NCBI RefSeq assembly: GCF_900163715.1
Contig: NZ_FWFF01000012.1
Location: 46,047-110,046 of the forward strand
Direction: 5' to 3'
DNA from: Brevibacterium yomogidense
Lineage (GTDB): Bacteria; Actinomycetota; Actinomycetes; Actinomycetales; Brevibacteriaceae
Length of the DNA: 64,000 nt
Positions 44,819 through 54,175 of this stretch are shown here, piece by piece (position 1 is the first letter of the stretch; every line of letters begins with the position of its first letter). A model generated the notes under the pieces. That model ran no database searches. It had not been told where the DNA came from and saw only the letters and a list, made by a program, of their open reading frames with translations. The translations under genes and the position numbers were made by a program.

Positions 44819-44911
44819 GCGTCTCTTACCAGCGCTGAGCGTCTCTCACCAGGGCTGAACCTCCACGGCCAGCACTAAGCCTCGCTGACCAGCGCTGACC
44901 TTCGCGTTCAG
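44813..44911. repeat. Five degenerate tandem 20-bp units after maoC
   Basis: Units begin GGCTGAGCGTCTC/CGCTGAGCGTCTC and most end in CCAG; the first unit starts on the maoC stop codon (GGCTGA). Units lie at 44813, 44833, 44853, 44873 and 44893. Similarity falls away in the later copies. Confidence 0.75.
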
Positions 44912-44939
44912 CCCACCGGTCCGCACCGTCGGAATGCCC

Positions 44940-47456
44940 TCACCCGACCAGCTTCTCGCACCACGACTGGGCGAGCGCGCGCCACTGCGGCCTGAATGCA
45001 TAGACGCCTACCAGTCGCAGTGCTGAGGCGCGCGTGTACGCCTCCAGGCGTGCTCCATCGGCCTCCAGCACCTCCGCCGCACGGTCGACAGCGGTCAGTG
45101 CGATATTCCGAGCCTGCTCCCCCAGCAGTCCCTGGTGATTGCGCAGTCGCATGTGGGCGATGAGGTTGCCGAGGTCCAATTCCGGCTCCGCGTACGCGAG
45201 CGTGTCGAAGTCGAGCAGTGACAGCGCGACGGTCTCCGGGTCGAACAGCATCTGTCCGTCGTGGAGGTCCCGGTGGCTGATGCCCAGTCCCCCGGTCCGC
45301 TTCCGCAGTGCTAACGCGACATCGTCCGCCGCCGCGAGGTAGTGCGTGCGCATCGACCGCCCCGCGCGGCTGTCGCACCAGCCCAGCGGGTCGTAGTCGG
45401 TGAGGTGGCGCGCCCAGGTCGCCACGACCTCGGCCTCGGCTCCTGCGTCGTGGACGTCAGCCTCCCCACCGGTCGACCGCACGAGGCGGGGCCAGTGCTC
45501 CAGCCAGGTCTCCCACATCACCTGCCAGGCAGTGAGGTCTGCGCGCACGGCCAGGTCCGCTACGGGCATTCCCGGGGCGGAGGAGAGGGTGAGAGAGTGC
45601 TGGTCGGTGCTCAGCACCTCGGGCGCGGCGAAGCCGGCCGCACGGGCCAGCCGACCGGCGGTCTCCGAGGCCTCCGCGACGCGCGCGACCTTCTTCGGCC
45701 GCAGGTGCTTCACGTAGACGACACCGCCGGGAGCATCGTCCGCGGTCTCGCGCACGACAGCGCGGCGGCCCGCGCGGTGGACGAGCAGCTCGCCGCCGGA
45801 TCGCAGGCCGGGCAGACGCTCGTCGGTCGCGTGCGGCAGGAGGCGGACGCCGCCGTCGGCGGCACAGGTTCCGGCGCGCAGCCGGCCCGCGCCGTCACGG
45901 CCTTCGAACAGCTGGGCCCCGTCAGCGCTCGGCCAGGCACGTCCCACTGCGATGGTCCCATCGACGGTCTCCACCGAGTCCGGCAGAAGCGGTCGCGAGG
46001 TTCGGCGGGAGGCTCGGCGAGCGGCAGCGCCGGCTGCCGGTCGCGAGGCCGACTCGGGTCGTGCGACGTCCGTGGGCTGTGAGGCCGGCGTCGGTCGCGA
46101 GCCCTCACCCACGAGGTCCTCCGCACCCACGAGCTCAGCCGCGAGCGAGATCCGTCGCTCCACCTCGCCGACGTGATCCGGGGCAAGATCGCGCACGGGT
46201 TCGATGCAGCGCAGCAGCAGGTGGAGGGCGGTCCACACGTGGACATCGGACGGCGGGCTGCCGCCGGCGGACGCGTACGCGTCGAGGAACGGGTCGATCG
46301 TCGCGGCACGATCAGCGAGCAGCTCGACGGCCGCGAACGACCCCAGGTCGAAGCCGGGGGAACCCGCGCCCACGCGGTCGAAGTCGTTCAGGAGCACCTG
46401 ATCGCCCGCAGGAGTCTGCTCGCCCGCGGGGATCTTGTCGTCAGCAGAGTCCCGGGCGTCCGCCAGCACCTTCTCCCCCACCAGTACCTGGTCCGTGGAG
46501 AAATCGCCGTGCAGGACGACCGTCGGGGCATCCGCGATCGAGCGCAGGACGGTGCGGGCCACGGCGTCGAAAGCGGTGATCAGCGCGGGGGCGAGCGAAA
46601 CGATCGCATCGCGAGCACCTGCCACACGTGCTGCGGGGTCGACCTCGCACAGCGGGCCCGCACTCCCCAGGGCCAGGTCCACACGTCCGCGGTCCGCCGC
46701 ATGCAGCGCGGCCAGCGCCTCCGCCGTCGCTGTGAGGAGGCGGGACGAGGCTGAACCTGCGCCGTCATCCCCACCCGCGCCGCCCTCCACACCAGTGCCA
46801 CCGCCCACCCCACCCGCTGCCCCCAGCGCACGGGCCAGGTCTCCGCCGGGCATGACGGGGAAGATCTGGACTCCCGGAGCAGGTGCCGCGCACGGTTCGA
46901 GCACCGGCACCCCCTGCCCGGCGAGGTCCCGCAGGACCCGCACCACGGCCTCGTCAGCGGCATCGCCGTCGGGTGCGCTGACCTTGACGACGACCTCGCC
47001 CGCGGCCACGACCTCGCCGTCGACGCGCGGGGAGTCGACGATCTGCACGAGGCGCTTCCACGGGTTGTACGCCAGGACGTGGCCCCGCGGCGTCCCATCG
47101 CGGTGGAGGAGCCCGCGGACCGCACGCAGGCGGCGCCGCAGCCGCAGGTCGACCCCGATGGGGCCCGACAGCAGCGTGCAGTCGGGATGACGCGGCACGG
47201 TGGCGTCGACGAGGCCGATGCCCGACCGCTTCGCGGCGCGCCGCAGCTTCGAGATCTTGTCCCGCGCCTCGGGGTCGAACAGCACCAGCCAGCGCGGCGG
47301 GCCCTGTTCAGCGGGGACCACACGTGCGAAGAGCGAGTACCCCGGCTTGTACCGCAGGTGCTCGAGCCGGACATCGTCCCCGAGGATCTGCGCGAGCTCG
47401 CCGCCGGCCTCACGCTCGACCGCGGTGTCGCGCACCCATTCCATCGGAGCGGTCAT
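44940..47456 (-). CDS. Double phosphotransferase (two APH-like kinase domains in one chain)
   Basis: 838 residues. Two aminoglycoside-phosphotransferase-like active sites are visible: the first has VVLHGDFSTDQ and NDFDRVGAG (about 335-400), the second HRDLHDGQMLFD and LDFDTLAYAEPELDLG (about 740-780). Each gives the catalytic HxD and metal-binding DFD. The N-terminal 190 residues form an unassigned module. Long Gly/Ala-rich linkers separate the parts. Last gene of the glycosyltransferase-ABC operon, so a kinase for a sugar or lipid intermediate is more likely than drug resistance (inference). ATG set by AGGGGG about 9 nt upstream. Confidence 0.8.
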   Translation of the reverse strand: MTAPMEWVRDTAVEREAGGELAQILGDDVRLEHLRYKPGYSLFARVVPAEQGPPRWLVLFDPEARDKISKLRRAAKRSGIGLVDATVPRHPDCTLLSGPIGVDLRLRRRLRAVRGLLHRDGTPRGHVLAYNPWKRLVQIVDSPRVDGEVVAAGEVVVKVSAPDGDAADEAVVRVLRDLAGQGVPVLEPCAAPAPGVQIFPVMPGGDLARALGAAGGVGGGTGVEGGAGGDDGAGSASSRLLTATAEALAALHAADRGRVDLALGSAGPLCEVDPAARVAGARDAIVSLAPALITAFDAVARTVLRSIADAPTVVLHGDFSTDQVLVGEKVLADARDSADDKIPAGEQTPAGDQVLLNDFDRVGAGSPGFDLGSFAAVELLADRAATIDPFLDAYASAGGSPPSDVHVWTALHLLLRCIEPVRDLAPDHVGEVERRISLAAELVGAEDLVGEGSRPTPASQPTDVARPESASRPAAGAAARRASRRTSRPLLPDSVETVDGTIAVGRAWPSADGAQLFEGRDGAGRLRAGTCAADGGVRLLPHATDERLPGLRSGGELLVHRAGRRAVVRETADDAPGGVVYVKHLRPKKVARVAEASETAGRLARAAGFAAPEVLSTDQHSLTLSSAPGMPVADLAVRADLTAWQVMWETWLEHWPRLVRSTGGEADVHDAGAEAEVVATWARHLTDYDPLGWCDSRAGRSMRTHYLAAADDVALALRKRTGGLGISHRDLHDGQMLFDPETVALSLLDFDTLAYAEPELDLGNLIAHMRLRNHQGLLGEQARNIALTAVDRAAEVLEADGARLEAYTRASALRLVGVYAFRPQWRALAQSWCEKLVG

Positions 47457-47494
47457 GCGGTGGTCCCCCTTCGTATGCGAGCGTCCGGTCATAC

Positions 47495-47548
47495 GTGAGC
47501 CGACGATGGCAGGTGAGCCGACGCTGGCGCGTGAGTCATCGAGCGTGC
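47495..47548. repeat. Three tandem 18-bp units upstream of the phosphotransferase gene
   Basis: GTGAGCCGACGATGGCAG, GTGAGCCGACGCTGGCGC and a diverged GTGAGTCATCGAGCGTGC, head to tail, in the 159-bp gap between the ABC exporter and the phosphotransferase. Confidence 0.75.
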
Positions 47549-47615
47549 GTGCCCCGCGGATCGGCTTCTCAGCCGTGCGCGGCTCGTCGACCTGCTGGTG
47601 TCCGTGCACGGCCCC

Positions 47616-49748
47616 TCACCCCCGCACATGGATGCGGTCGGCAGAGGTCCGCGCGCGGCGCGCCCCCGGCGGGTGCACCGGCAGCGGCGGAATCTGCTCC
47701 GCCGGGTGCCACGAGGGCTTGGGCGGGATGTACGGAAGCATGGTCGTCGGTTCTGCTGCCGAAGCCTCGAGCTCCACCGCCGAGGCCCCGGTCACCTGCC
47801 CCGGCACGCGCGCTCCCAGCGCGGATGCCTCTTCTCGCGACTCGCGATCGCCGGCGCGACCGCCGTTCGCCTCGCGACCGCCGTTCGCCTCGCGCTGGGA
47901 CTCGACCCAGGCGGTGAAGCGCTCGTCCCCGTGCGCGAGCAGGTCGTGCGGTGCACCGTCGACGAGGATCCGTCCCTCCTCGATCCACACGACCCGGTCC
48001 ACGTCGAGCGCGGTCGCCGCGTCGTGCGTGATGAACAGAGTGGTGCGCCCGCGGGTGAGGCTGTCCAACGCATCGCGCACAGCCTGGGCGGAGGACGGGT
48101 CCAGCCCGGTGGTCGCCTCGTCGAGGACCACGACGGGGGCATCGCGCAGGATGGCGCGTGCGATCGCGATCCGCTGGCGCTGGCCGCCGGAGAGCGTCCC
48201 GCCGCGCTCACCCACGACGGTGTCGTACCCGTCGGGCATCCGGGTGATGAAGTCGTCCGCGGACGCCGCGCGCGCTGCGGCGACGATCTCCGCGTCATCC
48301 GCGTCGAGCCGGCCGAAGCGGATGTTGTCGCGGATCGTGCCGGAGAACAGCACGGTGTCCTGCGGGACGTACGCCATGTGCGAGCGCACGGATTCGAGAG
48401 TGAGGGTGCGCAGGTCCGTCCCGTCGAGCTCGACACGACCGTCGACGGGGTCGAGCAGCCGCAGAGCCAGCATCGCGAGCGTCGACTTGCCCGCGCCGGA
48501 CGGACCGACCACGGCGACCGACTGGCCGGCGGGGATCTCCAGATCGAGCCCCCGCAGCACCTGCGGAGCGGCGGCCTCTGCCACGGATCCATCTGCGCCG
48601 CCGTCAGCGGAGTCGCCGTCACTGGAGTCGTCGGGGATGCCGTAGCCGGCGTGGACTCCGGTGAAGCGCAGGCGCCCCTCGGTCTGACCCAGTTCGCGGG
48701 AGCCCGGAGCGGAACGGATCTCGAGCGGCACGTCGAGCAGGTCGGCCACCCGTTCGCCCGATGCCGTCGCCCGTGCGATGCGGCCCGTGTACTTCGCGAG
48801 GTCGCGCAGCGGCTTCATCGCGGTCTTGAGGTAGGTGAGGAAGATGACCAGGTCGCCCGGCGTCATCGCACCCTGCGTGACGCGCCAGCCGCCCCCGGCG
48901 AGCACGAGTGCGGTCGCCACACCGACGATGACATCGGTGCGGCGCTCCAGTCCGGCCGCCAGGCGCTTCGCCTGCACGCCCTCCTTGAGGGTCTTCGCGT
49001 TGGATCCGGCGAAGCGTCCGGAGACCTCGTCCTCGAGTCCGTAGGCGTGGACCACATCGGATGCGCCCAGCGACTCCTGGGCGATGTCCGCGAGCTGGCC
49101 CTCGCCTCGCCGCGTCTTCCGCGCTGCCTGCGTGATCTTCCCCGTCGAACCGCGGGACAGCAGCGCGTAGGACGCGCATGCGAGCACGACCACGAGCGCG
49201 AGCAGCGGGTCGAGGATCGCCATGACGATGCCCATCGCGAGGAGCGTGATGATGTTCGCGAACAGCGGCAGTCCCGCCGTCACGGCGACGTCCTGGAGCT
49301 TGCCGACGTCGCCGACGAGCCGCTGGACGACATCACCGCGGCGCGACCGGCGCTGCCGGACGATCGACATCCGCTGGACATGGCTGAACACGCGGGCGCG
49401 CAGCTGCGTGGCGATGCGCGATCCGGCGAGCGCGAACGCGACCGTCGCGAGGTAGTTGGTGAGCGCCCGCATCCCGATGATGACGATGACGGCGGCACCG
49501 CACGCCAGGAGCAGACCCGTGGTCGCCTCGGCGGCCCCCTCGAGGTCCGCGCCGAGCTGCGCGGAGACCGCATCGACGACGAACTTCACCGGCCAGGGCT
49601 CCAGCACGCGGAAGACGACCTCGAAGAGGAGCGCGACGACGCCGCCGGCCATGAGACCGCGGTGCCCGCGCACGTGCGGCGACACGATGCCGAGCGTGCG
49701 GCGCAGCGCGTGGCTGTCGACGCGGCCTGTCGATCCCTTGCTGGTCAT
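47616..49748 (-). CDS. ABC exporter half-transporter (fused membrane and ATPase domains)
   Basis: 710 residues, MsbA/MDR type. Six membrane helices within about 25-300; ATPase domain from about 370: Walker A VVGPSGAGKST, Q-loop AYVPQDTVLFSGTIRDNI, signature GGTLSGGQRQRIAIARAIL, Walker B VVVLDEATTGLD, H-loop FITHD. An Asp/Ser/Gly insert breaks the first ATPase strand (GYGIPDDSSDGDSADGGADG). A C-terminal disordered tail of 75 residues carries REANGGREANGG repeats. ATG overlaps the stop of the double glycosyltransferase gene (ATGA): it presumably exports that pathway's product. Confidence 0.92.
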   Translation of the reverse strand: MTSKGSTGRVDSHALRRTLGIVSPHVRGHRGLMAGGVVALLFEVVFRVLEPWPVKFVVDAVSAQLGADLEGAAEATTGLLLACGAAVIVIIGMRALTNYLATVAFALAGSRIATQLRARVFSHVQRMSIVRQRRSRRGDVVQRLVGDVGKLQDVAVTAGLPLFANIITLLAMGIVMAILDPLLALVVVLACASYALLSRGSTGKITQAARKTRRGEGQLADIAQESLGASDVVHAYGLEDEVSGRFAGSNAKTLKEGVQAKRLAAGLERRTDVIVGVATALVLAGGGWRVTQGAMTPGDLVIFLTYLKTAMKPLRDLAKYTGRIARATASGERVADLLDVPLEIRSAPGSRELGQTEGRLRFTGVHAGYGIPDDSSDGDSADGGADGSVAEAAAPQVLRGLDLEIPAGQSVAVVGPSGAGKSTLAMLALRLLDPVDGRVELDGTDLRTLTLESVRSHMAYVPQDTVLFSGTIRDNIRFGRLDADDAEIVAAARAASADDFITRMPDGYDTVVGERGGTLSGGQRQRIAIARAILRDAPVVVLDEATTGLDPSSAQAVRDALDSLTRGRTTLFITHDAATALDVDRVVWIEEGRILVDGAPHDLLAHGDERFTAWVESQREANGGREANGGRAGDRESREEASALGARVPGQVTGASAVELEASAAEPTTMLPYIPPKPSWHPAEQIPPLPVHPPGARRARTSADRIHVRG

Positions 49749-52447
49749 GCCGGCACCCGTGCTGTGTTCGGCGGCTCCAGGACCCCGATCTCCACGCCCT
49801 CGAGGACTGCGTCCACGACGCGGTTCCAGTCGTGGCGCTCGACAGCCAGTCGGCGAGCGCGGCGGGACATATCCTGACGCGTCGGCCGGTCCGCGGTCAG
49901 CGTGTCGAGGACACTGCCGAGCGCCCCTGCGTCCGACGGTGGGACCAGGATCCCCGCACCGGTGCCGTCGAGCACCTGCGGGATCTGTCCGATCGCGGAT
50001 GCGACGACCGGCAGCCCCACGGCGAGGTACTCGTAGACCTTGAGCGGGGAGAAGTAGGAGTCCGAGGCAGCCGCCAGCGGGTACGGCGCGACGGCGACGT
50101 CACTGTCCGCGAGCAGATCCGGGACCTGCTCCGGGGTGACGGCGCCCGTGAACTCGACTCGGCCCGCTGTGTGCGCGGGCAGCTGCGCCACGCGGGCGCG
50201 CAGCTCCTCGCCCTGCGGGCCGTCGCCGACGATGCGCAGCCGCCAGTCGCCGGACGATTCCGCGAGCGCGTCCAGCAGCACATCGGTCCCGTGCCACGGC
50301 TTGAGGGTGCCGACGAACACGACACGCACGGGTGCGGTCGCCGATGCTGTGGTCGCAGGTGCTGATGCCGCGGTCGCTGGTGCTGATGCCGCGGTGGCTG
50401 GCTCCACGGTCGGTGATGCTGGAGCTGCTGCCGCCGCAGTCTCGGCTTCCGCCCGCGGGCGCAGCCGGCGCGTGTTCACACCGTTCGGCGCGACGACGAT
50501 CGACGAACCGCGCACGGCGTCGCCTGCCGTGCTCCGCACCCAGTCCGCGACGGGCTCGGACACGCACGCGATGCGGGTCGCAGCCGAAGCCTGGGTGCGC
50601 AGTGCAGTGAGTGCCGCGTCGCCGTCGACGAGCTCGCGGTGCTCCCGCTGCTCGTCGATGAGCGGAGCGTTGACCTCGAGGACGCCGGGAACCCCTTCAG
50701 CGGCGGCCCGCGCGAGCACGTCGGAGAAGAGCGAGTATCGCTCGTAGACGAGGTCCGTGCCATCGGCCAGCACGCGGTGCGCGATCTCCTGGGCCGCATC
50801 GGCCTGCGCACGCTCGCGCTCGGCGGTGGCGCCGGATCCCACCGGCACGTCCACGACACGGAGGTCGGCGAGGTCCGCGGGCGGTTCGGCCTTCCCCCGC
50901 CGGGCGGCGTAGACGGTGACGTCCGCGCCGCGGTCGCGCAGGACGCGCACGACCTCCTGGATGTGGACGGTGGCGCCCTTCGTGCCGAACACCGGGATCC
51001 CCGGATCGACGCACACGTACGCGACCCGCTTGCCCCGCAGATCCGGCACCGGGCCGGTCACGGGCGCATCCGCCGAGGCCGAGGCTGGGGTGGCTGCCGA
51101 CGCTGCGGACTCTGCCGACGCTGCGGTCTTAGCCGGACTCGCCTGTTCCCGCGCGTGGAGGCTCGCGGTGTCGGCGGCCGTCAGGGCATCTGTGGGCGCA
51201 CCGTCCTCGAGGCTCATGAGGGTGCGTCCCTGTCGCGCCGAATCGAAGCGCGCCTCGATGAGCGCCCTCGCCCGACGGGCGATCTCCACCCGGTCGAAAG
51301 CAGGATCCGCCAGGCGGGTGAGGGCGCGGACGAGTCCGTCGAGGTCGCCGGGTGCGTGGAGCAGCCCCGTGTCCTCATCGCGCACCGCTTCGGGGATGCC
51401 CGTGACGGTGGAGGCGACGCAGGGGACGCCGACCGCCATCGCCTCGAGCAGGACGGTCGGCAGCCCGTCCGCGTTGCCATCGGCACCGACGACGCACGGC
51501 GAGGCGAAGACGTCCGCGTCCCGCAGCAGGTCGACGATCTCGGACTGCGTCATGGCACCCAGGAGGGTGACGATGTCGCCGACCCCGGCCTCGGCGATCC
51601 TCGCGGCGAGGTCCTCGCGCTGGTCGCCGTCGCCCGCGATCCGCACCCGGACGGCGATCCCCGCGTCCCGCAGACGGCCGGCGGCGGTGATGAGGTCTGC
51701 GAAGCCCTTCTTCTCGACGAGTCGACCGACTCCGACGATCTGCAGGGGTGTCCCCCGGTCGATGCGGCGGGGAGCTCGATAGGGGAAACGATCGAGCTCG
51801 AGGCCGTTGTAGACCAGGTGGACGCGGTCGGCCGCCTCCGGTGCGAGCCGGGCCAGATGCGCGAGGTTGTACGACGAGATCGTCACGGTGTGGTGCGCGC
51901 GTCGCAGGAGGAGACGGAGGCGGTCGGGGTCGACCGAGTCGTGGAAGAGATCCTTCGCATGGGTCGTGACGGAGAACGTCACGCCCGCCAGCAGCGCGGC
52001 GAGTTCCGCGGTCTGGCCCGCGAGGGAGCCGAAGTGGCCGTGGAGGTGCGTGATGCCGCGGCGATGCAGCTCGAGTGCGATCCACACGGCCTGGTGCACG
52101 TCGTCGGCGGGGTACTCGGTGAGTTCCGGCAGGAGCTCAGCCCAGCGCTGTGCGAATCCGGGCAGCTGCGCGGTGGCCTCGCCGATGATCTCCCAGCCCT
52201 CCGACATCTTCCGCGGGCGCGGCACGAAGTGGACCGGGGCCTTCACGCGGGCGAGCTCCGGGTGGAACCGCACGTCCGTCGTGGGGCGCAGCGCGAAGAT
52301 GTCGAGCGAGTCCCCCGCTGCCTCCCGGGCGAGGATCTCCGTGACGATGAAGGTCTCCGAGAAGCGCGGGTAGACCTTGACGACGTAGGCGGTGCGCCGA
52401 TCAGCTGCGGTGCGCCGTTCAGCTGCAGCGGGTCGTTCAGCCTGCAT
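49745..52447 (-). CDS. Fusion of two GT4-family glycosyltransferases
   Basis: 900 residues. First GT-B unit about 20-420: YVVKVYPRFSETFIVTEIL, HLHGHFGSLAGQTAELAALL, VGRLVEKKGFADLITAAG and ASPCVVGADGNADGLPTVLLEAMAVGVP (the E-x7-E nucleotide-sugar motif). An Ala/Ser-rich linker (about 420-470) leads to a second GT4 unit: VAYVCVDPGIPVFGTKGATVHIQEVVRVLRDRG, YERYSLFSDV, VFVGTLKPWHGTDVLLDAL, VAPYPL, LKVYEYLAVGLPVVAS. The start MQAERPAA lies inside the upstream gene's end (11-bp overlap) with GGAGG 6 nt away. Two consecutive sugar transfers by one polypeptide is the likely meaning. Confidence 0.88.
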   Translation of the reverse strand: MQAERPAAAERRTAADRRTAYVVKVYPRFSETFIVTEILAREAAGDSLDIFALRPTTDVRFHPELARVKAPVHFVPRPRKMSEGWEIIGEATAQLPGFAQRWAELLPELTEYPADDVHQAVWIALELHRRGITHLHGHFGSLAGQTAELAALLAGVTFSVTTHAKDLFHDSVDPDRLRLLLRRAHHTVTISSYNLAHLARLAPEAADRVHLVYNGLELDRFPYRAPRRIDRGTPLQIVGVGRLVEKKGFADLITAAGRLRDAGIAVRVRIAGDGDQREDLAARIAEAGVGDIVTLLGAMTQSEIVDLLRDADVFASPCVVGADGNADGLPTVLLEAMAVGVPCVASTVTGIPEAVRDEDTGLLHAPGDLDGLVRALTRLADPAFDRVEIARRARALIEARFDSARQGRTLMSLEDGAPTDALTAADTASLHAREQASPAKTAASAESAASAATPASASADAPVTGPVPDLRGKRVAYVCVDPGIPVFGTKGATVHIQEVVRVLRDRGADVTVYAARRGKAEPPADLADLRVVDVPVGSGATAERERAQADAAQEIAHRVLADGTDLVYERYSLFSDVLARAAAEGVPGVLEVNAPLIDEQREHRELVDGDAALTALRTQASAATRIACVSEPVADWVRSTAGDAVRGSSIVVAPNGVNTRRLRPRAEAETAAAAAPASPTVEPATAASAPATAASAPATTASATAPVRVVFVGTLKPWHGTDVLLDALAESSGDWRLRIVGDGPQGEELRARVAQLPAHTAGRVEFTGAVTPEQVPDLLADSDVAVAPYPLAAASDSYFSPLKVYEYLAVGLPVVASAIGQIPQVLDGTGAGILVPPSDAGALGSVLDTLTADRPTRQDMSRRARRLAVERHDWNRVVDAVLEGVEIGVLEPPNTARVPA

Positions 52448-53876
52448 GGGCGGCCTCCATTCGGTCTCCGCCCTGAGCACGTGAGCCGGTGGCGGGTGCG
52501 GGTGTGGATGCGAGTGCGGGTGCTGAGCGCGACGAGCCGAGGCGAGCTGTGACGGCGCGGGACAGGCTCCGCACCCGCGTCGACTCCCCCGTGGCGAGGC
52601 CGGCCGCGAACTCGACGACGCGGGCCAGTCCGTCGAGGCGCAGGGCACCTCGGGCGGTGATCTGGCGGTCTCGTACGGTGCCGCCGTCGGCGACTGCGGA
52701 GGCGATCCACTCTCCGATCGTCTCGGGGCTCAGCCGTGCAGGGGTGCACCAGTCGAGGGAGCCCTGCGTTCCCAGTCCGCGCGCCCTGATGAGCTGCTCC
52801 GTGCGGGGCTCCACCCGCGGGCAGACGAGCATGGGAGTGTCGGTGGCCAGCGCCTCGGTCACGGTGTTGTACCCGCCCATCCCGATGAGGGCGTCCGCCG
52901 TGCGGATGCAGGCGAGCCCGTCCGGCACCGTCGTGACGACGCGGGTGCGGGAGCCCGCGGCGACGGCGGCCGAATGGACCGCCATGCGATCGGCGGCCGG
53001 CATCTGCGGGCCGGTGACGAGGAGGTGCTCGACGCCGTCGGGCAGCGGCGCAGTCGCGGCTGCACCTGCGAGCGCGGCCCCGTCGCCGCCGCCGCCGACC
53101 ATGGTGACGACGAGGGGATTCTGCGGCAGGTCGACGTCCGCCCGCGCAGGTCGATCCGCGGCGAGGAGTCCGGTGAAGCGGGTCTTGTGCACGAGCTGCG
53201 GCGGGATCTCACCGGTGGCGATCGTGTCGTGCACGGAGCGGTCGCCGTAGACCCACAGCTCGTCGTAGAGGTCGGCGACGCGGTCGACGCCCACGTGCTC
53301 CCACTCGCGCATCGCGGTGACCGGGTCGTCGAGCACCTCGCGCAGGCCCAGCACGATGCGCGCCTCCGGCTTCTGCGCGCGGAATTCGGTGAGCGGCTCG
53401 TCGAGCTCGCCGTCCGCACCGAACGGATGGCGGTCGACGACGACGAGGTGAGGTCGGAAGGTCAGCAGTGCGCCCGTGATGACGGAGGAGCGCAGTCCTC
53501 GGACCCGCTGCGGCGCGACGTCGAGCTTGCGGGGGACGTAGGAGGAGAAGGCTCGGTGCCCATGGTCCCGGCGCGCGGTGCCGGTCGGAACGGCCTCGGT
53601 CGACGACCCTGCCCCCTTCCCCTTCGAGTCCTTCGTGATGCCGGGGACCAGGAGCCAGTCCCAGCCATTGGGGAGGGGGAACTGGGCGGCATCGCTCGCG
53701 CCGGAGATGATGAGGCCGGACACCGGACGGCCGGTCGCCTTGGGCATGCCGGCGGCCAGCGCCTCGGCGATCGCAAGATTGCGCCGCGTGTGCCCCAGGC
53801 CCACGGAATCGTGGGAATAGAGCACGACTCTCAGTGCATCAGCTCCCAGTGCATCCGCATGTGTCGTGTCGTGCAT
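52437..53876 (-). CDS. GT28/MurG-like glycosyltransferase
   Basis: 479 residues, first gene of the four-gene operon. VVLYSHDSVGLGHTRRNLAIAEAL is the N-terminal glycine loop of MurG-like enzymes; GMGGYNTVTEALATDTPMLVCPR is the C-terminal nucleotide-sugar site. Between them LVVVDRHPFGADGEL and a possible sugar pocket. The C-terminal 40 residues are a low-complexity tail. ATG set by CAGGAG 6 nt upstream; a 20-residue Arg/Lys-rich extension upstream is unlikely. Substrate unknown. Confidence 0.85.
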   Translation of the reverse strand: MHDTTHADALGADALRVVLYSHDSVGLGHTRRNLAIAEALAAGMPKATGRPVSGLIISGASDAAQFPLPNGWDWLLVPGITKDSKGKGAGSSTEAVPTGTARRDHGHRAFSSYVPRKLDVAPQRVRGLRSSVITGALLTFRPHLVVVDRHPFGADGELDEPLTEFRAQKPEARIVLGLREVLDDPVTAMREWEHVGVDRVADLYDELWVYGDRSVHDTIATGEIPPQLVHKTRFTGLLAADRPARADVDLPQNPLVVTMVGGGGDGAALAGAAATAPLPDGVEHLLVTGPQMPAADRMAVHSAAVAAGSRTRVVTTVPDGLACIRTADALIGMGGYNTVTEALATDTPMLVCPRVEPRTEQLIRARGLGTQGSLDWCTPARLSPETIGEWIASAVADGGTVRDRQITARGALRLDGLARVVEFAAGLATGESTRVRSLSRAVTARLGSSRSAPALASTPAPATGSRAQGGDRMEAAHAG

Positions 53877-54163
53877 CGCAGCTCCTGTGGTTCGTCCGGC
53901 CGACGGTGACTTCCGCCGCCGGTGTGTGCGCTCCACGCTAGGAAGAGGGTGTGAGACACGTGTTAGACGATCATGAGTGTTCTCTTATAGAAGACCCGTG
54001 ATGCACGAATCGTTCACCGGGAAGACTCATTCACCGGCGAGCTCACCGGCACGTTCACCGGGGAGCTCACCGGCGAGTTCACCGGGGAAGCTATCCGGGA
54101 AAGCCGGCTCCGCCCTCCGGCGATGAGGCGCCGCTCGCGTCACCGAACACGCCCCGGCGGTCC
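53877..54163. other. Intergenic region between the glycosyltransferase operon and the DUF808 gene
   Basis: No gene seen. On the minus strand a TAGCGT -10-like box is at 53935-53940, with an ACACGTGT palindrome at 53956-53963 and an AT-richer patch to about 53995; this is the probable promoter of the glycan operon. The middle is taken up by 12-bp tandem repeats (54031-54090). Confidence 0.5.
54031..54090. repeat. Five tandem 12-bp units
   Basis: TCACCGGCGAGC-type units head to tail: 54031, 54043, 54055, 54067, 54079, differing at the last three to four bases. Units 1 and 4 are near identical. A looser copy precedes at 54013. Confidence 0.9.
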
Positions 54164-54169
54164 TAGGCT
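54164..54169 (+). promoter_or_regulatory. -10 box before the DUF808 leader ORF
   Basis: TAGGCT, 6 nt before an ATG at 54176, giving a leaderless start on a 14-codon ORF. Confidence 0.5.
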
Positions 54170-54175
54170 GTTCCC

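Noticed and set aside
44940..47456. Aminoglycoside resistance gene
   Set aside because: The APH-like fold is shared by many sugar and lipid kinases; operon context points to glycan metabolism.
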